A DNA stretch of 64,000 nt from Owenia fusiformis (GCA_903813345.2 CAIIXF020000335.1:24001-88000), one strand, 5' to 3'; shown: positions 1 through 9,416, numbered from the stretch's first letter. The notes: generated by a model from the sequence alone, not told the origin. Program-made: numbers and translations.

Positions 1-3000
1 CATAAAGGTACTTTTGAAACTTTGTTATACCCCACACTATAGCCAAACATTCTCGTTCAACGGTGGAATAATTTCTCTCCCTTTGGCAAAGTTTTCTGCT
101 ACCATACAGAACTGGGTGTAGTTTTTCTTCATGTTCTTGCATCAATATTCCACTAACTGCTACATCAGATGCATCCGTTCGAAGAATGAACTGTTTGTGA
201 AAATCTGGAAGCTTTAGTATTGGTTCTGTACTTAGAATGTCTTTGACTTCTGTGAAGGCTGCATCATGTGTATTGCCCCACTTTAGTTTGTTTGGTGAAC
301 TTTTCTTTGTAAGATCAGTAAGAGGTGCTGTTATATCAGAATACCTTGGTATGAACTTCTTGTAGTATCCAACAGTACCAAGTAGTGATCTTAATTCTGT
401 TTTGTTTGTAGGGTTCCTTGCTTTGAGCATCTTTTCAACTTTCTCATGTTGTGTTGCTAAAGTTCCTACTGCAACTCTATGGCCAATAAAGTCCATGTCA
501 TTGTATCCAAAGAAACATTTTGATGGCTTTACTGTCAGATTAGCTGCCCGTATCCTTCTAAACATCTCTCTGAGAATTTCCACATGTGTTTTCCATAATT
601 CAGTGTGAATCAAAACATCATCGACGAAATTCTCTACATTTTCCATTCCATTTAGCAGTTTCCTCATCATTCTATTGTATGTAGCAACTGCATTGATGAG
701 TCCAAAGGGCATTTTAACAAAACGCATACTGCCTAGTGGTGTGTTGAATGCTGTTTTATCTCTATCTTCTTCTTTCACATAAATTTGCCAAAAACCCTTG
801 CAAAAATCCAACTTTGATTTGTAATGACTATTTCCAAGTTTGGCAAAGATTTCATCCTCATTTTGCATAGGTTCACAGTCAAACACTGTAACTTTGTTCA
901 GTTTCCTGTAATCCATCACTGGTCTTCCATCTGGACAACCTTTTTTCTTCACAAGAAACATCTGAGCACTGTATGGACTATTTGCTCTTTCAATTACCCC
1001 AAGTTCCAACATCTCTAATATTAGGCGTTTTACAATTTCTACTGATTTGTGTGGTAGTTGAAAGGTTTGTCCCTTAACTGGTTTATCTGTTGTCAGTTTA
1101 ATTTCATGTTCCACTAAAGATGTAGAGCCTGGCTTGGATGAAAAAATATCTTTGAATTCTTCTACCAATCTTTCTAACTCATCAGTATAACTGTGACATA
1201 AATCAGGATTGATGCTCACTTCTTTGTATGTTTCTTCCTTTTCACCTAGCATTTCTTCTTGTAGTATGCAGTCATTGTTCATTTCTTCCTGCTCATCATC
1301 TTCTATAACTGAAATGTTTGCAACTGCTTCTACTCTGACATAGTACTTTTTGAGCATATTGATGTGGTATGTTTTTAAGGTTCCATCTACATCTATCTTG
1401 TAGTCAGTAGGGTTTACCTTTTCTTTCACAATATAAGGTCCCTTCCACTGCATTAGCAATTTGCTGTTGTCTGTTGGTAGCATAACCAAAACCTTGTCAT
1501 TCGCTTCTAATGACCTCATCTTTGCTTTCTTATCAAAATGCTGTTTGTATATTTCTTGGTTTTCACCAAGTGATTCTTTTGCTATATTGCAGGTTTCTTC
1601 TAATCTGTTTTTGAGGTCTAGCACATACTGGTATGTTGTTTTTGTTTCTTCATTTGGTTCATCTTTGCCCCAGAGCTCTTTCAAGATTGTCATTGGTCCT
1701 CTAACTGGCCTTCCATAGAGTAACTCAAATGGAGAGTAATTTGTACTATCTTGTGGCACTTCCCGGTATGCGAATAGAATTGGCTCTAAGTACCTATCCC
1801 AATCATTAGGTCTTTCGGCACACATCCGCTTTAACATAAGTTTCAAAGTACCATTGTATCGTTCCACAAGTCCATTGCATTGTGGATGGTATGGGGTTGT
1901 TGTGATTTGATTAATTGATAATAATCTACCCAGTTCCTTCATCAGTTCAGACACAAATTGTGATCCCTTGTCACTCAAAATCTGCTTGGGTATCCCAACT
2001 CTAGAAAATATTTGCATGAGAGCATCAGCTACTCTCTCAGTCTCTATGGATGGTAATGCTACAGCATCAGGATACCTAGTGGCATAGTCAACACATGTTA
2101 AAATGTGTCTGTTCTTGTTTCTTGTCATGGGATTTAGCGGGCCTACTAAATCTACTGCTACTCTTTCAAATGGAACTTCAATAAGAGGCATTTTCTGAAC
2201 AGGCGCCTTTTTCAACTTTCCTTTCTGTGTAGTTTTTTGACAAATACTACACGACTGAACAAATTTAGTCACATCACTGTGTATACCTGGCCAATAAAAG
2301 CTTGCTGTGATTTTGTTCATTGTTTTCTTCGTACCTAAATGTCCTGCCATCAAAGAGTCATGAGCGAGTTTCATTACAGTATCTCTCAGTACACTAGGAA
2401 CTACTAATTGCTTTATTTCATTGTTATCATTCACTTTTGGAGATGAATAGTATCTGTAGAGAACATTATTCTCTATTTCAAATCTGTATCTGCTTTTTCC
2501 AGGAGTACATTTTACATTCTCTTCTTGAGCATATTCTCGAAATTTATCTAAACTTCTATCATCATTCTGTGTTTGTAAGAATTGCTCAGGCGATATTATC
2601 TTGTTTATATAACCAGGCACCTTAAGCGGTCTCAGTGGTTTTTCACCTTTTGTTTTCATTGCTCTTGTTTCAACTGCACATGCTGGGATACAACTTTGTG
2701 TTTTAATTTCTTCTGTTTGGTTCATTGAAAGGGGCTCCTTGTTTCTCATTTCAGCACCGTCAACATTGCCTATAATAAGATCGCAGATTGGATTTGGAAG
2801 GCACAATGCTTCTACAATACCTGAAAGAAATGGAGTATCTATGCAAATCTTAGCTGTTGGTGCTTTTTTAATTGTTCTATCAATCATAAGATAATGTTTG
2901 TATTTTCCAGTGAACTGATCTGGTGCAACTAGGCTTTGATTGACTACTACCCCACTACACCCAGTATCTCTCAATACATTTACATATGATTCTCCTACTT

Positions 3001-4144
3001 TTCCTTCCTGTATATTCAGGTTTTCTGGTAAAAAGGAAATTGTATCACTACATGACCCTATGATAATGTTACAACCACTATGGTTTTCTATAACCTGAAC
3101 AGCAGCACAAATTTCATCTTCGTCGCTTGCATATGTCATTTGGTTGTTTACATCATCATCTTCTATACAGGCCATTGCAACAGCTTTTTGTGTTGATTCT
3201 TTAGGACAATCTTTTATCATATGCCCTTTGCCATTACAACCAAAACATATTCTTTCATTCACTTCTACCCACTTTTTCTCATCTGTTTTCTTTGTAAGAT
3301 CATTTTTGGGTTTATTCGAAGATAATATCTTTGGTCTCATAGCTTGTAAACCATGTGCTGTAGTAAAGCGCTCTGATAATTGGACTACTTGATCAGCTGA
3401 CACTGTATCATGTTCCCTTAAAAACATTCGCATTTCCCTACTACAAGCTGCCATGTACTGCTCTCGAAGTAGAAGATCTTTTAAGGCATCAACTGTTTTC
3501 TCGGTTTTTGCTAATTCCATCCATCTTGAAAGATATCTTTCTAATCTACACATGAACTGGGTCGGTGACTCCTTCAGTTCAGGATGACTAGTGAAAAACT
3601 TTTTGCGGAAACCGCTTTCAGTCATTTGATAACATTTAAGGAGTGCTTCCTTGAGCTTTTCATAATCATCACCAACTAACTGATTTGTTCTATTGTAAAC
3701 ATTGAGTGCTTCACCAGATAAAAGGTTTCCCAAATACATACAATAGTTTTCTTGTGGCCAGTTTTGACTAATTGCATACCTTTCCATTCTTTCCAAATAT
3801 GCATCCATACTATCTTTCTCCTCATTAAAAGGTGGCATTTTCGGTGCCTTGGGAATTTGTTTTGATTGTGATAACGCTGTTGTTTTAGTTTCCTCGATTC
3901 TGAGTTGAAGTTCTAGTTCAACTCTTCTTGCTTCTGCTTGCATCTTTGTCATTTCTAGCTCATGTTTCATTTTCTCTGATTCAGCTTTTCTGCATCTTTC
4001 TTCATGTCTCGCATCTCTTTCTATTTTGTCCTCTTCGATTTGCTTAGCTTCTTTATATTTCAGTTCTGCAAAGTCAGCTAGGCTCTTTCCTGTATAGCCA
4101 AGTTCCTTGCCAAGTTCAATCAAATTTATGTATTTCTCTGCCAT
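1..4144 (-). CDS. Gag-Pol polyprotein of Gmr1-like retrotransposon (C-terminally cut by window edge)
   Basis: ATG at 4144 opens 1381 codons without a stop or frameshift; I checked every codon to position 2. Residues ~27-85 are a charged Lys/Glu coiled coil. Residues ~90-265 are Gag capsid, whose second half (about 205-265, W208, LLLREQ around 224-229, FLREH ending at 245) resembles a SCAN domain. The CCHC knuckle is C300-x2-C-x4-H-x4-C313. The aspartic protease motif is D393-T-G. The integrase has H595-x6-H602 and C632-x2-C635, then D665, D725 and E761 (35 residues between the last two), and a GPY module at 902-904. The RT has catalytic D1113 and F-V-D-D at 1173-1176. RNase H begins with TDAS at 1323-1326 and is cut after ~1381. 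Gag and Pol are fused in one frame. The protein would mediate packaging, reverse transcription and integration of the element. Confidence 0.95.
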   Translation of the reverse strand, partial: MAEKYINLIELGKELGYTGKSLADFAELKYKEAKQIEEDKIERDARHEERCRKAESEKMKHELEMTKMQAEARRVELELQLRIEETKTTALSQSKQIPKAPKMPPFNEEKDSMDAYLERMERYAISQNWPQENYCMYLGNLLSGEALNVYNRTNQLVGDDYEKLKEALLKCYQMTESGFRKKFFTSHPELKESPTQFMCRLERYLSRWMELAKTEKTVDALKDLLLREQYMAACSREMRMFLREHDTVSADQVVQLSERFTTAHGLQAMRPKILSSNKPKNDLTKKTDEKKWVEVNERICFGCNGKGHMIKDCPKESTQKAVAMACIEDDDVNNQMTYASDEDEICAAVQVIENHSGCNIIIGSCSDTISFLPENLNIQEGKVGESYVNVLRDTGCSGVVVNQSLVAPDQFTGKYKHYLMIDRTIKKAPTAKICIDTPFLSGIVEALCLPNPICDLIIGNVDGAEMRNKEPLSMNQTEEIKTQSCIPACAVETRAMKTKGEKPLRPLKVPGYINKIISPEQFLQTQNDDRSLDKFREYAQEENVKCTPGKSRYRFEIENNVLYRYYSSPKVNDNNEIKQLVVPSVLRDTVMKLAHDSLMAGHLGTKKTMNKITASFYWPGIHSDVTKFVQSCSICQKTTQKGKLKKAPVQKMPLIEVPFERVAVDLVGPLNPMTRNKNRHILTCVDYATRYPDAVALPSIETERVADALMQIFSRVGIPKQILSDKGSQFVSELMKELGRLLSINQITTTPYHPQCNGLVERYNGTLKLMLKRMCAERPNDWDRYLEPILFAYREVPQDSTNYSPFELLYGRPVRGPMTILKELWGKDEPNEETKTTYQYVLDLKNRLEETCNIAKESLGENQEIYKQHFDKKAKMRSLEANDKVLVMLPTDNSKLLMQWKGPYIVKEKVNPTDYKIDVDGTLKTYHINMLKKYYVRVEAVANISVIEDDEQEEMNNDCILQEEMLGEKEETYKEVSINPDLCHSYTDELERLVEEFKDIFSSKPGSTSLVEHEIKLTTDKPVKGQTFQLPHKSVEIVKRLILEMLELGVIERANSPYSAQMFLVKKKGCPDGRPVMDYRKLNKVTVFDCEPMQNEDEIFAKLGNSHYKSKLDFCKGFWQIYVKEEDRDKTAFNTPLGSMRFVKMPFGLINAVATYNRMMRKLLNGMENVENFVDDVLIHTELWKTHVEILREMFRRIRAANLTVKPSKCFFGYNDMDFIGHRVAVGTLATQHEKVEKMLKARNPTNKTELRSLLGTVGYYKKFIPRYSDITAPLTDLTKKSSPNKLKWGNTHDAAFTEVKDILSTEPILKLPDFHKQFILRTDASDVAVSGILMQEHEEKLHPVLYGSRKLCQRERNYSTVERECLAIVWGITKFQKYLY

Positions 4145-4641
4145 TTTGCTTAAATAAGACTACGTACGTTTGATCTCTTTATCCTAACATAAATTTTTAA
4201 TTTACACCAAAACTACTATTTTTCGGTTAGAAGTAATGAAGTAAAATTAATGATAATTGTGAGCATTTTCAACTTGTTTTAAATTAAAGTTATAGTAAAC
4301 CAATGAAATATGCTCAGATTTTTCTTTTTAAAATTGCAAATGTGCTTATGAGCACCACTTATCCAAAAATTGGGCAATTAGAGTGTAGCATGGACTAAAA
4401 ATGCTGATATAAATACTGTATTGATATAAGAAGTAATTTTGATTAATAAGATCCTGTGATCTAGATATTGGGAACCTTTTTAGTTAAATGTGACTAAACT
4501 TGTTACACAAAAACGTTGGTTTCTGTAACAAAGGAATCTTGTGAGCAATGATATGTAGACTAATACAGTGCTCTGTAATTTAAGAAAGGTGGAAATTAGT
4601 GCACTAGTGATATTCCTGTACAAGGAAAATAAGAAAAAATG

Positions 4642-5240
4642 GTTGGGCAATTAGAGACCGAAAGATATTGTAAACCACAATATTTGGACAAACAAATTAG
4701 ACCAAGTGCTCAATAATTTTGGGAAAGTAGGACTTTGAGCACTAGAAATAAAACAGAGATAAAGGTTCCTGTACCTGAAATATGAAAGAAAAAAAAATTG
4801 TACAGAATGAGAACTAATAAATATTATCAACGACAATATTTAGACTAACCAATGAGATTGAGCGCTCAACAATTTTGGGGAAGTAGGACTTTGAGCGCAA
4901 GAAATAAAACAGAGATAAAGGTTCCTGTACCTGAAATATAATTGAAAAAAAAATTGTACGGAATGAGGACTAATAAATATTGTCAACGACAATATTTATA
5001 CTAACCAATGAGATTGAGTGCTCTACAATTTTGGGAAAGTGGGACTAAGCACTCGAAATAAAACAGAGATAAAGGTTCCTGTACCTGAAATATAAACAAA
5101 AAAAATGTATGGAATGGGAACCAATAGATATAGTAAACGACGAGAAAAAAAATATATGGGGAATTGGAATTAATGAATATTGTCAACGACAATATTAAGG
5201 GAAGAGGAACAAATAAATATTGTCAACGACAATATTTAAA
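4642..5240. repeat. ~156-bp tandem repeat with embedded inverted repeats
   Basis: The block TTTTGGGRAAGTRGGACT recurs with its G run at about 4721, 4877 and 5033, a period of 156 bp, with a partial copy before and degenerate copies after. Each period contains arms AATATTGTC and GACAATATT around a 3-nt loop. Perfect copies are at 4976-4996, 5176-5196 and 5216-5236, and a one-mismatch copy is at 4820-4840. Confidence 0.85.
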
Positions 5241-5375
5241 ACAACAGCAAATATCTTAGTGTTCTCTAATTATAATCGGATTGGCGAAGTTGTGCACTTC
5301 ATGTGAAAAGGATATTCTGTTTTTCCAAAAATTGAATCACTGCTAGATAATATATACTAAGACACTTTTCCGACT

Positions 5376-5415
5376 ATACTACTACTAAGTACTACTACTA
5401 CTACTACTACTACTA
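5376..5415. repeat. TAC trinucleotide microsatellite
   Basis: Nearly uninterrupted TAC triplets with one AAG break, inside the retrotransposon leader. Confidence 0.9.
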
Positions 5416-5577
5416 ATGTACCTACAAGATAGTAGGTGATTATAGAACTTAAAGCTAGCAAATTCACATGTACACACTAGAACAGTAAGAAGGAACATAC
5501 AATTACTTTAATAGAAGAGTAAGTACATACTTGATGTTTTCTTATTTGCCATCTTTAACTTGATCTTAGCTATTGTA

Positions 5578-5591
5578 CGGACGAGCCCCCA
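5578..5591 (-). other. Primer-binding site, tRNA-Pro type
   Basis: On the minus strand the sequence is TGGGGGCTCGTCCG, the first 14 nt of the primer-binding site complementary to tRNA-Pro 3' ends that is well known from murine leukaemia virus. It lies 2 nt after the CA end of the LTR, as expected for first-strand priming. Confidence 0.82.
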
Positions 5592-5593
5592 GT

Positions 5594-5861
5594 TGTCAAG
5601 AAGTCTTTTCAAGGTTCTTAATTAAAATTCGTAAGCTTCCAAAATCACCTACATCTTGCTACCTGCACACACTACATACACCATCATCACCTCTCATACC
5701 CAGTTCACACTTCCTCATGTCTCTACCTTTTACCTTGCTAATTATTATTCACTAGAGCAGTATGCCAAAATTCCTGTTTAAAGTTAATTACTTAATAAGT
5801 AAGCAATAAACAAAACTCAAGAATGTGTTATGATTAGCTTAATAGAATACATATCATGACA
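5594..5861 (-). repeat. 5' LTR of Gmr1-like element (268 bp)
   Basis: On the minus strand it begins TGTCA and ends TGACA, a perfect 5-bp terminal inverted repeat with canonical TG...CA ends. The outer end coincides exactly with the point where the H1 repeat unit resumes. The inner end is followed after 2 nt by the primer-binding site. I see no convincing TATA box. The partner LTR is outside the window, so the boundaries rest on these signals alone. Confidence 0.82.
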
Positions 5862-6131
5862 CACTCTCAACACTTCATTACACCTGTGTGGGTTGCCAGC
5901 ATATACAGTATTCTTTCCAGTGTTCATTCTAATAGTTACACCACACCCGTTTCTATTTTAAGCATGCACTCTCTTTCTCTCTCCAGTATGTATCCTTCCT
6001 GAAATGTTGTGGTCATACATAGGTTTATATAGAAAATGGCTATCTGACATACCGTGAACGCACAGTTGCACACACTATTATGCACTCGATTAGATATTCA
6101 TAAACTAATTTCTCTTTTGGAAGTAACAGTT

Positions 6132-6147
6132 GGCCCTGATAAGGGCC
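6132..6147 (-). promoter_or_regulatory. Histone 3' stem-loop, H1 copy 1
   Basis: Transcript-sense GGCCCT-TATC-AGGGCC gives a 6-bp stem and 4-nt loop 32 nt after the stop codon. A purine-rich CCAAAAGAGA (6111-6120) follows, at the usual place of the histone downstream element. This matches the consensus 3'-end processing signal of replication-dependent histone mRNAs, which are not polyadenylated. Confidence 0.95.
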
Positions 6148-6179
6148 GTTTTGGGGTACAATAAGCAATACTCGAGGCA

Positions 6180-6752
6180 TTACTTCTTTGCTGGTTTCTT
6201 TGCTGCAGACTTCTTGGCAGCGATTTTCTTGGCCGCTGGTTTCTTGGCAGCGGCTTTCTTGGCAGCTGTTTTCTTAGCTACTGGTTTCTTTGCCTCTTTC
6301 TTGGGTGTCTTCGCTTTCTTTACTTTCTTTGGGGACTTTGATGCTGCAGTCTTTGCGGGTTTCTTAGCCGCCTTCTTGGGAGTCTTGACCTTCTTCACTG
6401 GCTTTTTGGCTGCAGGTTTCTTTGCCTTGACTGGCTTTTTGGCTACCTTTGGTTTCTTGGCTGCCTTTGGCTTCTCTCCGAGCTTGAATGAACCAGATGC
6501 GCCAGTTCCCTTGCTTTGCTTGAGAGTGCCTTTCGTCACACCCGCCTTGAGTGCCATCTTCAGATGAGCATTGATAGATGATTCAGCACCGAGACCGTTA
6601 AAGTTGGCGATGATGTACTTCAGAATGGCTATTCTGCTGGATCCTGTGCGCTCTTTCAAAGCTCCAATGGCCTGGCTGATCATATCGATGTACTTGGGAT
6701 GTTCTGCTACCTTGGCGGACTTCTTCACTTTAGGAACTGCTGTGGCTGCCAT
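6180..6752 (-). CDS. Histone H1, copy 1 (190 aa)
   Basis: Linker histone that binds the nucleosome dyad and linker DNA and compacts chromatin. Residues 1-17 are a short basic N-tail. Residues 18-92 are the winged-helix globular domain, with HPKY at the start, GSSR at 37-40, ILKYI, and GTGASGSFKL at 82-91. Residues 93-190 are a Lys/Ala/Pro-rich tail with three S/T-P-K-K motifs (124-127, 140-143, 149-152) of the type phosphorylated by cell-cycle kinases. The ATG has a good context (A at -3, G at +4). The gene is intronless, ends in a histone stem-loop and has an H1 box upstream, so it is a replication-dependent H1. Variant residues: Ser12, Thr36, Ile60, Ala110, Lys126, Ala188. The protein is identical to copy 8. 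Confidence 0.98.
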   Translation of the reverse strand: MAATAVPKVKKSAKVAEHPKYIDMISQAIGALKERTGSSRIAILKYIIANFNGLGAESSINAHLKMALKAGVTKGTLKQSKGTGASGSFKLGEKPKAAKKPKVAKKPVKAKKPAAKKPVKKVKTPKKAAKKPAKTAASKSPKKVKKAKTPKKEAKKPVAKKTAAKKAAAKKPAAKKIAAKKSAAKKPAKK

Positions 6753-6942
6753 ACTGATCGATTGTTGATGTTTGCGAGTTGCAGAAAGATGCTTCGAGGT
6801 TTATCTCAGCTGTACTGATTGCGTTATGAGATGTATGGATATCTCGGCTCAATTTATTGATAGCGCGCCGACGTAAGAGAACAAACTTCCGGTTTGATCG
6901 GCTCAGCCAGCAAAGATACAATGGCGAATTATAACTGTGTTT
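6753..6942 (-). promoter_or_regulatory. H1 promoter region, copy 1
   Basis: AAACACA, the H1-specific promoter box, is at 6936-6942. An ETS-type motif ACCGGAAGT is at 6885-6893, followed by a GC-rich CGGCGCGC stretch and a TATA-like AATAAATT at 6851-6858, about 100 bp before the ATG. The order and spacing fit metazoan H1 promoters. The start of transcription, probably near 6825, is inferred. Confidence 0.68.
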
Positions 6943-8795
6943 GTTACCATATTTTGGAGCCGTTTTTCAGTGTCTTCTAATGTCGGAGTATAGTCAACAA
7001 GACTATGTCATTAAAGGACATAAAATTCTCTACAAGATGCACCCGCGTCGCCCTCTTGAAAACTCGATCGAAGCCAAGAAAAAATGAGAAAACTATGAAA
7101 TGTACACGCTAAAATTCAAAGATTTCGCAATGAAATTGAAATAAATCAATCAACATGAAGACAAAGTTGTTTCTATTTGAGCTATTTTATGAATTAATAT
7201 ATTATGCGTGCTTTAGAAGCAAACTTCTCTTCGTACAAGGACATTTTGACGATGAAATCGTCGATTGACTTTCCCTAACTAACACAAATTTTTCGAAGGC
7301 AGCCATTTTGAGCGGTTTAGATATCAAGGGAAGAATGTTGTTGCAATGTGATATTTTTTGCCATAAATATCGTTTAAAGTTGTGTTTTCATCATGCAAAT
7401 GATAAGTAGCTGTTTGGATACATCATCTTTAAAGATATTTCGAAATGATTCTGTCGTACAATCGAGCACAATTTCGTACTTGTTAACAAAACCCGGCATG
7501 AAGTTTGTAGTTTAATGGGACGGTGACTGAGAGGCTAGGGAACACATCAGTGTTGTAACATTCATTCTGAACGTACCACCTTCATTTGACGGCTATGAGC
7601 GGGTTTGGAGCATACGACCTTGTGCAACGTGTTATCAAACGTATCATCTATGCAAAAGTAAAAAGGGATTGTGCTTTTAAGTTTTGATTGTGCCAATCAG
7701 AATATGGCTTTCAAACTACGACCATTGACCTTGTGGAAGGTAACAATGATGATACGCAACCAAAGTCCTTAGATTTACCCATTCATAGCAGCAACGAGAT
7801 GGCACTTTTGTTCAACTTTTTATTGAATGCTAAACCGACATTCCAATCGATAATTCTAGCCAGAACTGGCGTGATTTTGCTATACAGTTCATCAATTGCT
7901 GGATATTTTATGCATTGATCTATTAGTTGAAAACCGTTTGCAACTGAATCACGAAACGTAAACTTGTCTCTCACAACGTGGGATGACAACACTTACGTCT
8001 GTTCTTCTGATTTTTATATGTCGTAAAAAGATAAAAACGGAGCGTCACCAGCTGATTGCGCTTCTTAATTGATTGTGCTGAATACGAAATTCGAACAAAC
8101 TGATTAACTTTATGGCATATCCTTCCCCTAACCCAGAATGTTTATTTCATCATTAACATCTCTGGTTGTTCTTGTAGACGTTGTCGTTTTAACAGAACTA
8201 TAGTCCCACCAAATCCCGAATTATCTAAATAGAACAAAGTTTATATCATAGGCAAAGATCGATAGAAATAATTTTTTAAATAAAGATGGCATGGTAATCG
8301 ATTTGGGTTTATTTCTAAATTATAATACTGGATTCTGCTGGTGCTGCCATCTTTATCTCGGCCCAGAACCTATGGTTTATATGTTAGCTACCTATATACC
8401 TTCGCTAGTGTCGTGTGTATTCTCATCATTACATTAACATATAGCCCCTCTGTGTTTTGTCAGTAAACACTCTCACCAGTGTGTATTCTCAGCATTTCAT
8501 TACAACCGTGTGTATTGTCAGTGTACACTCTCAACACTTCATTACACCTGTGTGGGTTGCCAGCATATACAGTATTCTTTCCAGTGTTCATTCTAATAGT
8601 TACACCACACCCGTTTCTATTTTAAGCATGCACTCTCTTTCTCTCTCCAGTATGTATCCTTCCTGAAATGTTGTGGTCATACATAGGTTTATATAGAAAA
8701 TGGCTATCTGACATACCGTGAACGCACAGTTGCACACACTATTATGCACTCGATTAGATATTCATAAACTAATTTCTCTTTTGGAAGTAACAGTT

Positions 8796-8811
8796 GGCCC
8801 TGATAAGGGCC
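8796..8811 (-). promoter_or_regulatory. Histone 3' stem-loop, H1 copy 2
   Basis: Stem GGCCCT/AGGGCC unchanged. The sequence toward the stop has one G-to-T change (CCCAAAAAC in transcript sense). Confidence 0.95.
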
Positions 8812-8843
8812 GTTTTTGGGTACAATAAGCAATACTCGAGGCA

Positions 8844-9416
8844 TTACTTCTTTGCTGGTTTCTTTGCTGCAGACTTCTTGGCAGCGATTTTCTTGGCCGC
8901 TGGTTTCTTGGCAGCGGCTTTCTTGGCAGCTGTTTTCTTAGCTACTGGTTTCTTTGCCTCTTTCTTGGGTGTCTTCGCTTTCTTTACTTTCTTTGGGGAC
9001 TTTGATGCTGCAGTCTTTGCGGGTTTCTTAGCCGCCTTCTTGGGAGTCTTGACCTTCTTCACTGGCTTTTTGGCTGCAGGTTTCTTTTCCTTGACTGGCT
9101 TTTTGGCTACCTTTGGTTTCTTGGCTGCCTTTGGCTTCTCTCCGAGCTTGAATGAACCAGATGCGCCAGTTCCCTTGCTTTGCTTGAGAGTGCCTTTCGT
9201 CACACCCGCCTTGAGTGCCATCTTCAGATGAGCATTGATAGATGATTCAGCACCGAGACCGTTAAAGTTGGCGATGATGTACTTCAGAATGGCTATTCTG
9301 CTGGATCCTGCGCGCTCTTTCAAAGCTCCAATGGCCTGGCTGATCATATCGATGTACTTGGGATGTTCTGCTACCTTGGCGGACTTCTTCACTTTAGGAA
9401 CTGCTGTGGCTGCCAT
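8844..9416 (-). CDS. Histone H1, copy 2 (190 aa)
   Basis: Same architecture as copy 1. It differs by Thr36Ala next to the GSSR turn of the globular domain and by Ala110Glu, an acidic residue in the basic tail shared only with copy 4. It keeps Ser12, Ile60 and Ala188. The frame is full length, with no sign of decay. Confidence 0.98.
   Translation of the reverse strand: MAATAVPKVKKSAKVAEHPKYIDMISQAIGALKERAGSSRIAILKYIIANFNGLGAESSINAHLKMALKAGVTKGTLKQSKGTGASGSFKLGEKPKAAKKPKVAKKPVKEKKPAAKKPVKKVKTPKKAAKKPAKTAASKSPKKVKKAKTPKKEAKKPVAKKTAAKKAAAKKPAAKKIAAKKSAAKKPAKK

Larger units (their letters stand above)
4145..5577 (-). other. Retrotransposon leader (5' untranslated region between PBS and gag)
   Basis: About 1.4 kb of AT-rich DNA lies between the primer-binding site and the gag ATG. 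I see no coding frame that looks real. It holds a ~156-bp tandem repeat with short perfect inverted repeats and a TAC microsatellite. It may contain the packaging signal, but nothing in the sequence proves that. Confidence 0.6.
1..5861 (-). mobile_element. Gmr1-like Ty3/Gypsy LTR retrotransposon, 5' portion (3' end outside window)
   Basis: Read on the minus strand, the order is LTR (5594-5861), primer-binding site (5578-5591), leader (4145-5577), then a single Gag-Pol frame (4144 to the window edge). The domain order is Gag, CCHC knuckle, protease, integrase, reverse transcriptase, RNase H. The integrase (HHCC finger, DD35E, GPY module) and the RT are of Ty3/Gypsy type, yet integrase precedes RT as in Ty1/copia. 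That arrangement is the known hallmark of the Gmr1-like clade. The right end cuts the H1 repeat unit at 5861/5862, where the flank (CACTCTCAAC) matches the interior of the other units. The left flank and 3' LTR lie outside, so the target-site duplication cannot be checked. The open frame suggests a young, possibly active copy. Confidence 0.93.
5862..8525. repeat. H1 repeat unit 1
   Basis: Plus-strand order: degenerate CACTCTCA/GTGTG-rich stretch (5862-6000), stem-loop, H1 gene, promoter (to 6942), spacer 6943-8525. The spacer has no recognisable core histone, 5S rRNA, tRNA or snRNA gene. It holds an octamer motif inside an inverted repeat (7390-7403), a minus-strand ATGGCTGCC start with a 34-codon frame (7202-7306), the palindrome TTGTTAACAA used as insertion site in other units, and near 8440-8525 imperfect ~40-bp repeats. 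Private variant: GCAACG for GCAGCG near 7625. Confidence 0.95.

Noticed and set aside
402-3392. Several short plus-strand frames in the first 3.4 kb
   Set aside because: All are opposite the verified Gag-Pol frame on the minus strand.
4651-5192. Minus-strand frames of about 60 codons in the retrotransposon leader
   Set aside because: They are AT-rich and fall on the 156-bp tandem repeat, with no known motif and no consistent start among repeats.
6130-6567. 145-codon hydrophobic plus-strand frame opposite every H1 gene
   Set aside because: It is the antisense of the Lys/Ala codons of H1 (CTT, TTC and GGC runs). It starts at a non-ATG codon and is explained fully by the H1 gene.
6730-6921. 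63-codon minus-strand frame overlapping each H1 start
   Set aside because: It covers the H1 5' untranslated region and promoter in another frame and ends just inside the gene; no domain is recognisable.
7783-7992. 69-codon minus-strand frame and 76-codon plus-strand frame in each spacer
   Set aside because: The composition looks somewhat protein-like, but near-identical units make conservation uninformative. A frameshifting T insertion in the last unit (near 63714) and a Pro-to-Gln change in unit 8 suggest no constraint.
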